Assembly: GCF_040907265.1 (NCBI RefSeq)
Contig: NZ_JBFOHP010000002.1
Location: forward strand, 3,682,501 to 3,746,500
Source: Streptomyces sclerotialus
GTDB taxonomy: Bacteria > Actinomycetota > Actinomycetes > Streptomycetales > Streptomycetaceae
Length of the DNA: 64,000 nucleotides
Reading direction: 5' to 3'
The position numbers were made by a program, and so were the translations under genes. Of this stretch, positions 24,065 to 31,486 are shown one piece after another (within the stretch, counting starts at the first letter, position 1; each line of letters starts with the position of its first letter). The notes below the pieces were generated by a model, which was not told where the DNA came from, made no database searches, and saw nothing but the letters and a program-made list of their open reading frames with translations.

Positions 24065-26241
24065 GCCTGCTTCCTGTCTCCCCGGAGCCTGCGCTCGGAT
24101 CGGTGTTCGCCGGCGCCGACATCGCCGCCACTGCCCGCCTGAACTGGCTGAGCGACTGCCCGCGGCCGCGCTTTGAGGACGACGTGTGGTCGTTCGTCGG
24201 CTGGGCCGATGCACCGGTGCAGATGAAGGTGACGGAGAAGAACGTGCTGTTCGACCGGATCACCCACCGGCCCTGGCGCGTGGTCGCCAAGGAACTCGCC
24301 CTGGCCTGGATCGCCACCCAGGACGAGCGAGTCCTCGCCTTGCCCCGGGCCCGCCGGCTCCCGCGCCATCCCCGCACCATCTATGCCCGCGTCTACCACC
24401 TCACGTTCTGGCTGAACTGGCTGCACGAGCGCCGGATCTCCACACTCACCGCGGTCACCCAGGACCACTGCGAGGCGTTCCTGCGCGAGTACGGCGTCGT
24501 CCGGGACAAGGAGACCGGCGCTGTCCTGCGGAACAAGGCCGGCGGCTCGCTACGGACGGTGGTCTCCGCCATGCAGGACATCACCGACTACGGCGAGCTT
24601 CTGTCGGCCGACCGGCACCGGCCCGGTTTCCGGCCCTGGGGCGCACGATCGCCCCGCGTCGTGACCGGGGCACCGTCCCGACCGCAGGTGGTGATCAAGA
24701 CCGAGCCCTTGGGCGACGAGGTCCTGCGGCCGTTGCTGACGGCGTGTTTGCACCTGGTCGACGTGCTCGGACCGCACATCGTGGACTTGCGGAGCCAGCT
24801 GCAGGCCGAGCGCGAGTCCTGGCGCAACGTCGAGTGGTCGAGGCATCTGCGGGACGGCGACCGGCTTGCCGCGCTGGTCGAGGAACATCTGCGGACGGGG
24901 CAGCCGCTGCCGCGGATCGAGGACTTCCAGGTGACCAAGCGCCTCCGCCTGGGGTGGGACCCGAAGGATCCGTTGCTGACAGCCAACTTCCAGCACCTGC
25001 TGCGGCCGACGGGACACCGCGACATTCACAAGTCTCTCTTCGCCCAGGCCCGGCCGCTGCTGGAGGAGGCGGTCGCCGAGCTCGGCACCGAGTACGTGTG
25101 GTGTCGCGACCCGGCCGACGCCCCTCGCGCGGACACCGGCGAGTTGATCCCTTGGTCGTTGCCGTTGTCGAACAGGTCCTCTAACGCCTTGATCCGGATC
25201 GCCGGGCACGCCTGCACGGTCGCCACCGCCGCGTTGACGGGGATGCGGTCCAGCGAACTGATGGAACTGACGGTCGGCTGCCGCCGCACGGACGACGCCG
25301 ACGGCACCGGCCTGGCCCGGCACCGCCTGGTCAGCAAGGTCGTCAAAGGGCGTCTATGGGGCGGCGAGGTCGACGAGTGGGTCGTCATCGAGGAAGTCGT
25401 ACGTGTTATCGCTCTGGCCGAGCAGATCACGGACGCTGGGCCTGGACAGCCGTTGTTCGGCGCGTTCAACGGCTTCGAGTCCAGAGGGGCTATGACCTGG
25501 ATGCGGCAGTGGGTCGCCTCGCCCGCCGGGCGACGCATGGGCCTGGAGCCGATCCCCGACGAGCCGGTGCACCCCCGCCGCCTGCGGCGGACGCTGTCTG
25601 TCGAGATGGCCGCCCGCCCGGGGGGACTGCTGGCCACCAAGGTCCACTTCAAGCACCTGCAGGTGGCCACCAGCGAGGGATACGCCGGCCGGCCGGGCGG
25701 CGCCCAGGCCGTCTTCCACCACGAGTGGAAGACGGAGGAGGCGAAGGAGAAGCTCAAGCGGACCGTCGAGGCATACCGGCAGTTCGAACAGGGCCAGATG
25801 CCCGCCGGCCCGGGAGCCGACGCGCTGCTGGCTTCCTTCCGCGCTGTCGAGAAGGAACTGGCCGACCACGAGCCGGGCCCGGCGAAGGTGGTCACCGACC
25901 GGCAGATCGAGCTGCTGCTGAAGAAGAAGGCGTCGGTCCTGCACCTTTCCGCGGCGAACTACTGCTGGTTCGAGGACCCGGCGAAGGCGATGTGTCTCAA
26001 GCTCGCCGGCACCAGGTCCGCCGCAGCTCCGCTGACCGGGCTGTGTGACAGCTCCCGCTGCCCGCAGGCCACCCACCACCTCGTTCACCGTTCCGTCTGG
26101 CAGACCACAGCTGACAACGGCGTCGTCCTGCTGGCCAGCCCTCGCATCCCGCCCGCGGAGAAGGCCCGGCTGCGGGCCGAGCACGAGCGGTCCATGCGGG
26201 TTCTCGAAGAGATCGACACGGCAGCCGGAAAGGCCGGATGA
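24061..26241 (+). CDS. Tyrosine recombinase 3 of the trio (TnpB-like, long)
   Basis: 726 residues from a GTG overlapping the second gene by 4 bases (GTGA). A long N-terminal domain contains YHLTFWLNWLHERRISTLTA. Catalytic residues are Arg in TGMRSSELMELTVGC, the His-x2-Arg box HPRRLRRTLSVEM, His in HFKHLQV and Tyr in VATSEGYAGR. The C-terminal 150 residues hold a Cys/His cluster (NYCWFEDPAKAMC ... GLCDSSRCPQATHH), probably zinc-binding. The size and architecture resemble TnpB of Tn554, which is co-required with TnpA. Confidence 0.8.
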   Translation: MSLLPVSPEPALGSVFAGADIAATARLNWLSDCPRPRFEDDVWSFVGWADAPVQMKVTEKNVLFDRITHRPWRVVAKELALAWIATQDERVLALPRARRLPRHPRTIYARVYHLTFWLNWLHERRISTLTAVTQDHCEAFLREYGVVRDKETGAVLRNKAGGSLRTVVSAMQDITDYGELLSADRHRPGFRPWGARSPRVVTGAPSRPQVVIKTEPLGDEVLRPLLTACLHLVDVLGPHIVDLRSQLQAERESWRNVEWSRHLRDGDRLAALVEEHLRTGQPLPRIEDFQVTKRLRLGWDPKDPLLTANFQHLLRPTGHRDIHKSLFAQARPLLEEAVAELGTEYVWCRDPADAPRADTGELIPWSLPLSNRSSNALIRIAGHACTVATAALTGMRSSELMELTVGCRRTDDADGTGLARHRLVSKVVKGRLWGGEVDEWVVIEEVVRVIALAEQITDAGPGQPLFGAFNGFESRGAMTWMRQWVASPAGRRMGLEPIPDEPVHPRRLRRTLSVEMAARPGGLLATKVHFKHLQVATSEGYAGRPGGAQAVFHHEWKTEEAKEKLKRTVEAYRQFEQGQMPAGPGADALLASFRAVEKELADHEPGPAKVVTDRQIELLLKKKASVLHLSAANYCWFEDPAKAMCLKLAGTRSAAAPLTGLCDSSRCPQATHHLVHRSVWQTTADNGVVLLASPRIPPAEKARLRAEHERSMRVLEEIDTAAGKAG

Positions 26242-26242
26242 C

Positions 26243-26707
26243 ATGGCACTGAGCCACCAGCAGCGCGACCAGATCGAGCGGCGGATCCGCGCGGCCATCG
26301 ACCGGCTGCTGGCCGGGCAGATCTCGCCCGGCGGCGCCTGCGACGTCAAGACGCTCGCCCGCGAGGCGGGCATCTCCCGCGCATCCCTCTATCGGACCTG
26401 GGGCCACCTCAAGGACGAGTTCGAGAAGCGGCGGGCAGCCGCCTGGGCAGCCGGACAGCAGCCTGACCCGCGCGAGGCCCGCATCGCCCGGCTGCGTGAT
26501 CTCAACCAGCGGCTCACCGGCAAACTCGCCCGCACCCACACCGAGCTCACGCAGCTCAAGGAACGTCACCAACTGCTGCTGTCGGTTCTGGCGGCCAAGG
26601 ACGACGAGGTCCAGCGGCTCCGCCGCGAGCTGAGTACGTTCGCTTCGGCCCCGAATCAAGGGCAGGGGGACGACGCCCTGGGCGTCGTCCCCCTGCCCCG
26701 GCGCTGA
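26243..26707 (+). CDS. DUF6262 (TnpC-like) helix-turn-helix and coiled-coil protein
   Basis: 154 residues. An N-terminal helical DNA-binding segment (DVKTLAREAGISRASLYRTW, about residues 33-52) is followed by a long coiled coil (about 75-130, RLRDLNQRLTGKLARTHTEL...). This matches the small accessory protein that follows Tn554-type recombinases and sets insertion orientation or efficiency. It starts 1 bp after the recombinase-3 stop. The last about 15 residues (QGDDALGVVPLPRR) are encoded by the terminator hairpin itself. Confidence 0.82.
   Translation: MALSHQQRDQIERRIRAAIDRLLAGQISPGGACDVKTLAREAGISRASLYRTWGHLKDEFEKRRAAAWAAGQQPDPREARIARLRDLNQRLTGKLARTHTELTQLKERHQLLLSVLAAKDDEVQRLRRELSTFASAPNQGQGDDALGVVPLPRR
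26660..26698 (+). terminator. 18-bp stem terminator overlapping the DUF6262 3' end
   Basis: A perfect 18-bp stem (26660-26677 with 26681-26698) and a 3-nt loop CTG. It is the strongest hairpin in the element and overlaps the last codons of the DUF6262 gene. It would keep the trio transcript from running antisense into the RRQRL gene. Confidence 0.85.
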
Positions 26708-26860
26708 TGTCAGAGCCGTCACCCGCAGGGACGAACCGCGCGACGCTACGTCGACGCTCGCCAACCGAGACAGACACCCGAACCTTCTGCCGGGCGAGAG
26801 GCATCAGCTGCCCTGCGGGAGCGAGACACCGGAGAAGGTGGACACGACCTTCGTCGCGTT

Positions 26861-26920
26861 AACCCAGTAGTCGGCCAGCAGATGCGCCAGGTACAGCAGC
26901 ATCGCGATCTCAGCGAACAC
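26861..26920 (-). pseudogene. DUF3307 gene, 5' fragment
   Basis: A GTG at 26920, preceded by CAGGAGA, opens VFAEIAMLLYLAHLLADYWV, the conserved N-terminal helix of DUF3307 proteins. After the Val codon the frame enters the inserted element (NATKVVSTF...) and stops 19 codons later. The rest of the gene is at 20495-20827. The GTG is 16 bp after the RRQRL stop, matching an operon. Confidence 0.85.
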
Positions 26921-26936
26921 GGGTGTCTCCTGCAGA

Positions 26937-27305
26937 TCAGGCGGCCAGGGCGGGGGCATCCGCACAGGCCACACACATGCCGAGTGAGGTCGAGATGGTG
27001 CAGCCCACATCCCGCCCGCATTCGGGGCAGGTGCGGCGGGCGGTGTTCGCCTTGGCCAGCGCCGCCCACTTCGCCGGCGTCATCGGCCGGACCGGCATCG
27101 CCAGATCAAGGCGGTAGAGGTAGGCGACCCGCAGACCGGCGCGGTAGCGACGTGAGCACCACAGGATCTGCGCAGCGACCTCCTGCCCGCCCGGCCGTAG
27201 CCCGCGGGCGCGGAGCTGCCGCCGAGTGGCCAGACCGTCCGGGGCGAGGCGGAACGGGTAAGTGGGGATGCCGTAGCGCAGGCCGTTCGGGTCGTAGAAC
27301 CGCAT
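26937..27305 (-). CDS. RRQRL-motif zinc-binding protein of AICEs
   Basis: 122 residues. The sequence GIPTYPFRLAPDGLATRRQLRARGLRPGGQ contains the RRQ(R)L motif that names this AICE family. The C-terminus has CPECGRDVGCTISTSLGMCVACA, a four-Cys zinc ribbon. The function is unknown, but it is a core gene of the transfer region in Streptomyces AICEs as I recall. Its ATG at 27305 overlaps the DUF2637 stop (TGATG), so it is translationally coupled. It precedes the DUF3307 gene by 16 bp. Confidence 0.85.
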   Translation of the reverse strand: MRFYDPNGLRYGIPTYPFRLAPDGLATRRQLRARGLRPGGQEVAAQILWCSRRYRAGLRVAYLYRLDLAMPVRPMTPAKWAALAKANTARRTCPECGRDVGCTISTSLGMCVACADAPALAA

Positions 27306-28267
27306 CAGGGCCTACCGGCCAGCGCGGCGCCGTTGACCGGGCGGGGCGCGTCGCGCAGCTCCTGGTAGCGGGAGGAGACCCAGCCCGCCGACCAGCCGGT
27401 CAGCTCGGCCGCGGTCCGTACCGGCAGCTCGGCCGCGAACGCGACCTGCACGGTGGCCCGGGCCTTGTCCTCCGACTGCTTCTCCTTGGCCGGGCCAGCG
27501 GCGAGGAGAGCCTCGCGTTCACGCGCGGCCCGCTCCTCGCGCTGCTGGCGTTCACGCTCGACGCGCTCCCGGCGCTCGGCGGCCTCACGTTCACGGCGTT
27601 CACGCTCGCGCTGCTGCTGTTCACGCTCCCGGCGCTCGCGTTCACGCTCCTCGCGCTCGGCACGCTCGCGGGCCTCTTCCCGCTCGCGCTCCTCCCGCCT
27701 TGCCCGCTCCTCGCGTTCAGCCTGTTCACGGGCGAGCTGGGCCTAGTGCTCGCGCTGTTCACGGGCCAGCGCGGCAGCATGCTCCCGCTCCTCCCGCCGC
27801 TCCCGGGCGGCCTGTTCCCGGCGCTCGCGCTCGGCCTGCTTCTTGTCCTCCAGCGCGGTCACCGCGCGGGTGATGGCGCGCCGGTAGGCAAGTCCGGTCT
27901 CGGCCGTGACGATCAGCAGGAGCGGCGCCACGGAGTGGACGGCTACTCCCACCAGGTCGCCCTTTCAGGGCGGAGTCGGCGATGTTCAGGGCCAGGGTCA
28001 TGGCGCCGGTCATCCACCGCAGGGCGATGGGCCACCGGCCGCCGTGCCCGCCCAGGCGGGCCAGGACCGAGTCCAGACGGACTACGATCACGACCGCGGC
28101 GTCGACCACCAGCGGCAGGATCGGGGCCGTCCACACCCAGCCGTCGGGCGTGTGGGAGGCCATCAGCGGCGTGACGGTCAGGATCGAGTAGAGCATCGCG
28201 CCACCCCCGACGATCAGCCACGTGCCGGCCGACAGCGCACTGCTGAACGCACCTGAACACCGTTCAT
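27305..28267 (-). pseudogene. DUF2637 membrane protein gene with several lesions
   Basis: The natural ATG is at 28267 (ATGA overlap with the upstream gene). The frame is lost after MNGVQVRSAV (about +2 bases near 28236) and resumes as LSAGTWLIVGGGAMLYSIL and ALRWMTGAMTLALNIADSALKG. It is lost again near 27962 (one extra base) and resumes as VGVAVHSVAPLLLIVTAETG with an amber TAG at 27743-27745. It then continues through a highly charged Glu/Arg coiled coil to GWSAGWVSSRYQELRDAP and a stop at 27305. Intact relatives have four membrane helices, a long ER-rich coil and a terminal helix-turn-helix-like region. Three independent lesions make it a pseudogene. Confidence 0.8.
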
Positions 28268-28787
28268 CCCGCACCCCCCGACCGCTCGACGTCGGGTGCG
28301 ATGACGCTCAGGAAATGGTCACGGCCGGCGTCGTAGATGAACGGCACGCGCCGCCACCGGACCTCCGACACGGGGCGTTCATCCATCGGGCCCCAATCGC
28401 TCAGCGGGACTCCCAGGGTGGCCACATAGGCGAAGGCGGCCGACTGGTTCGGGGGGACGCTGTGGGCTCTCCGTAGTGGAGCAGCAGCGCCATGGACGCG
28501 TCTGCCGGCGTCTGGCTCAACTCCTCCAGGCGCTTCGCCATGTCGGCCAGCTCGGTACGGGCCGCGGCCAGCTCGGCGGCCGTGTCCTCCAGCGTGATCT
28601 GGAGCGACCGGACCTCCTGACGGGAGGTCTCGGCCTTCTTCTCAGCGGCCTCGGCGCGGGCCGTGAGTACGAACGTCTCCCGGATGTGGGAGCCGTAGGC
28701 GGTGTTGGCCTGCTGCTCCAGCTCGCGGGTCCGGGCGCGGGCGGCGTCCAGATGGGCGAGACGGTTTCGGGTGACGATGCGGATCAC
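28264..28787 (-). pseudogene. AICE coiled-coil protein gene with one frameshift
   Basis: The ATG at 28787 (overlapping DUF6284 by 4 bases) opens MIRIVTRNRLAHLDAARART with a long coiled coil (about 15-100). After ALLLHYGEP one base is missing near 28463. In the neighbouring frame the conserved end continues as SVPPNQSAAFAYVATLGVPL and PFIYDAGRDHFLSVIAPDVE to a stop at 28264 that overlaps the DUF2637 ATG. The unshifted frame stops at 28401 after 128 residues. The coiled coil and its place in the operon are typical of AICEs; the role is unknown. Confidence 0.75.
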
Positions 28788-29041
28788 GCCGCGTCCCCCA
28801 TCCCGGCCTGGTTGGCCAGCGCGGTACGGGCGGCCAGCACCTTGCGGCAGGCCCGGCGCAGACGCTGCGCGCCCAGCTCGGAGGGCGGCTGGTCCAACAG
28901 GCTGATCTGCACGTCCAGCAGTTCGACCTCCGCCTGAATGACGGGCATCTCGCGCTCGATCGCGTCCAGCTCAGCGGCCGACGGCTCCCCGTCGACCGGG
29001 GTGGCGGTAACAACCGCCTGAACAGCAGCGATGTGCTTCAT
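28784..29041 (-). CDS. DUF6284 family protein
   Basis: 85 residues: MKHIAAVQAVVTATPVDGEP, then AAELDAIEREMPVIQAEVEL, a helical protein typical of the first gene of AICE transfer operons. ATG at 29041 is 10 nt from a GAGAGGACC stretch that serves as ribosome site. It overlaps the next gene by 4 bases. It follows a long leader with a strong hairpin and an rrn-leader-like motif. Confidence 0.78.
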   Translation of the reverse strand: MKHIAAVQAVVTATPVDGEPSAAELDAIEREMPVIQAEVELLDVQISLLDQPPSELGAQRLRRACRKVLAARTALANQAGMGDAA

Positions 29042-29077
29042 GGGTCGTGGTCCTCTCACAGGTGAACGGCCCGAACA

Positions 29078-29107
29078 GCGGCCCCGGGTCTAGCCACCCG
29101 GGGCCGC
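29078..29107 (-). terminator. Leader hairpin before DUF6284 (attenuator candidate)
   Basis: A perfect 12-bp stem (GCGGCCCCGGGT at 29078-29089 and its complement at 29096-29107) with a 6-nt loop, 37 bp upstream of the DUF6284 ATG and inside the leader of the AICE operon. Such a stem would stop transcription unless read through. Confidence 0.6.
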
Positions 29108-29484
29108 GCGCCGTTGGAGCGGTACATCCGGCTCCCCTCAGCCCCGCCCGTACGACCGCAAGGGCCGGACGGGCAGAGGAGGCAACCGGCCGCAGCAGAG
29201 AAGCGCCGCGGAAGATTGGCAGGGCTTCGCTGAGGCACCGTTGCCACGGCGCTCAGTCCCGAGCCTGAGTTGGTGCGTCATCGTCACTGCTCTGACGCCA
29301 GCAGGGCGGCGCATACCAGGTGGCAACCAAGGGGCTGACCTCCAGTGATGAAGGGATGATCCCCAGGGCTGTTCTCCAGAGCTGATACGCGGACAGGACA
29401 GGTTCACCTGCCACTAAGTGGCCGCCGGCGGCCATCACCCGGGCCGTTGCGGGGACGGGGACTCTCACCCCGCTCATTTGTCTC

Positions 29485-29502
29485 GCTGTTGAGTTCTCAA
29501 GC
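29485..29502 (-). promoter_or_regulatory. rrn-leader-like motif (candidate antitermination element)
   Basis: The minus strand reads CTTGAGAACTCAACAGCG. From memory this closely matches the GAGAACTCAACAGCGTGCC motif found in Streptomyces ribosomal RNA leaders, where it accompanies antitermination signals. Here it lies about 450 nt upstream of the first AICE gene, with a terminator-like hairpin between. Confidence 0.5.
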
Positions 29503-29707
29503 CGCAGCCGCTTCCTTCGGGCCCGTCTCACGGAGGCCCTCCGGGCGGTACTTCACAGGACGAACTGGGCATAAAGCACCCCAGGACTTCCCGTCCTCAG
29601 CTCCTCTTTAGGAGTTGCCACGGCCATGGCCGATCTCCCGCAGGTCGTCAACACCTCTTGAGGACTTATGCTGAGACGGCCCACCAGACAGGGACGGTGA
29701 ACACCAC

Positions 29708-30496
29708 GTGGCGAAGGCATACGAGCGGATCGCTGACGATCTCCGGCAACGCATCCGTGCAGGTGAACTCAAGGCTGGCGAACGTCTGCCTGCTGAAACG
29801 AAACTTGTGGAGCAGTACCGCAAGAGTCTGCCGACCGTGCGGCAAGCACTCGGCGTGTTGCAGGCAGAAGGGCTGATCGAGAAGCAGCATGGACGCGGCA
29901 ACGTCGTTCGCAAGCCTCGCCAGCTGGTGACCCGGACCAACGAACGGCACCAGCGGGAGAAGGGCAGGGCGCGACAGTCGCTCGACAAGCGTCAGGAAAC
30001 CGGGGCGACAGAGCTCGACACGGGCCTCACCACTTCTGACCTCGTGTTCAGCGCCGAGTACGGCGAGACGGAGGCTGACGACGATCTGGCCCAAGCCTTC
30101 AGTGTGCCGGTCGGCACGCGCCTACTGGAGCGCGTGTACCGCACCCGGTATCGGGAGGAGGAAGCCCCGTTCAACGTCTCCCGCTCCCGGCTCCTCTACG
30201 ACGTAGCCGCAGCCAACCCCGCCCTGCTCGACGAGGGCAACGAACCGTGGCCCGGCGGCACGCAGAGCCAGCTCCACAGCGTCGACGTGGAAGTCGACCG
30301 GGTAGTAGAGCGAGTCTCAGCCAGGCCGCCCACGGCTGAAGAGGCGGAAGACCTAGGCTTGACAGCAGGTGTAGCTGTCATGGTCCTCCGGAAGACGTGC
30401 ATCGACACCAACGGCCGAGTAGTCGAGGTAGCTGACGTGACGCTGCCGGGGGACCGGACGGAACTGAAGTTCGTCACTCCGCTGGACAGGTGGTGA
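29708..30496 (+). CDS. GntR-family repressor with UTRA domain (KorSA-like)
   Basis: 262 residues. The N-terminal winged helix (YERIADDLRQRIRAGELKAG, then RLPAETKLVEQYRKSLPTVRQALGVL, residues about 5-70) is followed by a UTRA ligand domain (about 95-260, with GTRLLERVYRTRY). In pSAM2, KorSA of this type represses the replication activator and transfer genes. The location here, divergent from the AICE operon, fits the same job. GTG start at 29708. The GT2 gene follows after 3 bp. Confidence 0.85.
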   Translation: MAKAYERIADDLRQRIRAGELKAGERLPAETKLVEQYRKSLPTVRQALGVLQAEGLIEKQHGRGNVVRKPRQLVTRTNERHQREKGRARQSLDKRQETGATELDTGLTTSDLVFSAEYGETEADDDLAQAFSVPVGTRLLERVYRTRYREEEAPFNVSRSRLLYDVAAANPALLDEGNEPWPGGTQSQLHSVDVEVDRVVERVSARPPTAEEAEDLGLTAGVAVMVLRKTCIDTNGRVVEVADVTLPGDRTELKFVTPLDRW

Positions 30497-30499
30497 GGC

Positions 30500-31273
30500 A
30501 TGACCCGCATCATCACCATCATGACCGCCGTGCATGCCCCTGGGGCCGAGCACCTGCCGGCGGCTTACCAATCGCTGACCGAGCAAGAACTCCCGCACGG
30601 ATGGAACTGGCAGTGGGTCATTCAGGAGGACGGCGAAACAGAGGCCGTCGCACCTCACGTGCCTGACGATGATCGGGTGACCTTCGGACAGGGACGCGCA
30701 GGCCGTGCAGCCATGGCTCGGACCATGGGCCTGTCCCGAGCACGCGGCGAATTCGTCAAGGTGCTAGATGCCGATGACATGCTGACGCCTGGCACGTTGG
30801 CGCGCGATATCGCTGCTCTCGGAGACGACGAGATCGGGTGGACCACATCACGTGTTCTAGATCTCCTGCCCGACGGCACCACGGTGGGGTTCGACGGAGA
30901 CCCTGCCCCTGGAGTAATTGAGTGCGGGGCAGTGCTCGACTTCTGGAAGGCGCACGACTACCGCGCGCAGGTCCACCCGGCGACTCTGTGCGTCCGGCGC
31001 GAACTACTCCTGGCATTGGGCGGCTGGATGGCCCTTCCCGCATCGGAGGATACGGGGCTTCTGCTAGCCCTGAATGCCGTCAGTCGCGGATGGTTCAACA
31101 GCGAAGCCGGGCTCCTGTACCGGAAGTGGCCGGGACAGGTGACGGGCCAGGCAGCCCATGTGCACGCGGGCGAGCGGGAAGCCCGAATGGCCGTAGTGGA
31201 AGCTCGCGCGCGGGCCCTCGCCGACCTGCCGGGTTGGCGGTTTGGGAAGGCAACGGCTGACGGCAGTCGTTGA
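30500..31273 (+). CDS. Glycosyltransferase family 2-like cargo protein
   Basis: 257 residues. A GT-A fold is indicated by the N-terminal IITIMTAVHAPGAEHLPAAYQSL, the GRAGRAAMARTMGLSRARGEF nucleotide-sugar segment and the metal-binding motif KVLDADDML (about residue 93). There is no membrane helix. It sits 3 bp after the GntR gene. GT2 genes next to the GntR repressor occur in other Streptomyces AICEs as I recall, so it is probably carried by the element rather than chromosomal. Substrate unknown. Its stop is 101 bp from the att core, and the arm-type repeat at 31258 overlaps its last codons. Confidence 0.8.
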   Translation: MTRIITIMTAVHAPGAEHLPAAYQSLTEQELPHGWNWQWVIQEDGETEAVAPHVPDDDRVTFGQGRAGRAAMARTMGLSRARGEFVKVLDADDMLTPGTLARDIAALGDDEIGWTTSRVLDLLPDGTTVGFDGDPAPGVIECGAVLDFWKAHDYRAQVHPATLCVRRELLLALGGWMALPASEDTGLLLALNAVSRGWFNSEAGLLYRKWPGQVTGQAAHVHAGEREARMAVVEARARALADLPGWRFGKATADGSR

Positions 31274-31279
31274 CGGCAA
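31258..31279 (+). other. Candidate integrase arm site pair, element 1 right end
   Basis: TGACGGCAG (31258-31266), 4 nt, TGACGGCAA (31271-31279): the same repeat, order and 13-bp pitch as at 14550-14571, 95 bp from the right att core. It overlaps the last codons of the GT2 gene. Confidence 0.6.
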
Positions 31280-31374
31280 CCTCGGTGCACTTCGCCGCAC
31301 CACAGGAGACTTCCGCGTACCTCGCGAACTAGGCGGGTCCACTGAAAGCCTAACATCACAGGCCTCAGGAAGAA

Positions 31375-31419
31375 CTCCTAAAGTGGGTGTCGCAGGTTCG
31401 AATCCTGCCGGGGGCACCA
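31375..31419 (+). other. att core 2 (junction of elements 1 and 2)
   Basis: A 45-bp copy of the tRNA-Arg 3' end with one mismatch (AGTGGG for AGCGGG), complete through CCA but without the 5' half of a tRNA. It is the right end of element 1 and the left end of element 2. Confidence 0.9.
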
Positions 31420-31424
31420 GCGTG

Positions 31425-31456
31425 AAGACCACCCCTAAACGTTTAGGGGTGGTCTT
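31425..31456. terminator. Terminator beside the element 2 integrase remnant
   Basis: AAGACCACCCCTAAAC at 31425-31440 is followed directly by its perfect complement at 31441-31456, a 32-bp palindrome without a spacer, ending in CTTTG. The equivalent position in element 1 also has the int terminator. Confidence 0.8.
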
Positions 31457-31478
31457 TGACATCCACATCTGACATCAA
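31457..31478 (+). other. Candidate integrase arm site pair, element 2 left end
   Basis: TGACATCCA, 4 nt, TGACATCAA with 13-bp pitch, 38 bp inside the att core. This is the element 2 counterpart of the TGACGGC pair at 14550-14571, with a different core sequence. Confidence 0.6.
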
Positions 31479-31486
31479 CGGCGCGA

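Larger units (their letters stand above)
20828..26860 (+). mobile_element. Recombinase-in-trio (RIT/Tn554-like) element inserted in DUF3307
   Basis: A 6,033-bp insert whose removal reconnects the DUF3307 codons for ADYWV and QTDHQA exactly in frame with no target duplication. It carries three coupled tyrosine-recombinase-type genes and a DUF6262 (TnpC-like) gene, all on the plus strand, ending in an 18-bp terminator hairpin. GTGTCTC at 20855-20861 (27 bp from the left end) and GAGACAC at 26823-26829 (31 bp from the right end) sit in similar context and are candidate subterminal inverted recombinase sites. The unit opposes the direction of the AICE operon. Confidence 0.85.
29042..29707. promoter_or_regulatory. 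Divergent control region of the AICE
   Basis: 666 bp between the leftward AICE operon (DUF6284 first) and the rightward GntR gene. It contains the leader hairpin at 29078-29107, the rrn-leader-like motif at 29485-29502 and a small dyad GCTCCTCTTTAGGAGT at about 29599-29614. A minus-strand open frame (29253-29531) has no recognisable features and I do not call it a gene. The GntR repressor's operators should lie here. Confidence 0.5.
14467..31419. mobile_element. Actinomycete integrative conjugative element (AICE), element 1
   Basis: About 16.9 kb bounded by the tRNA-Arg 3' end and a 45-bp direct repeat of it. Gene content in order on the minus strand is integrase, excisionase, DUF3631 ATPase, small zinc protein, primase-polymerase remnant, small membrane protein, FtsK-like Tra motor, DUF3307, RRQRL protein, DUF2637, coiled-coil protein and DUF6284. 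A divergent GntR repressor and a GT2 cargo gene are on the plus strand. This is the layout of pSAM2-like AICEs. int and xis are intact, but primase-polymerase, tra, DUF3307, DUF2637 and the coiled-coil gene are damaged. The element is probably unable to replicate or transfer by itself while still able to excise. Confidence 0.88.

Noticed and set aside
29253..29531. 92-residue minus-strand gene in the AICE control region
   Set aside because: It starts within the rrn-like motif, has no recognisable family features or ribosome site, and is more likely leader sequence.
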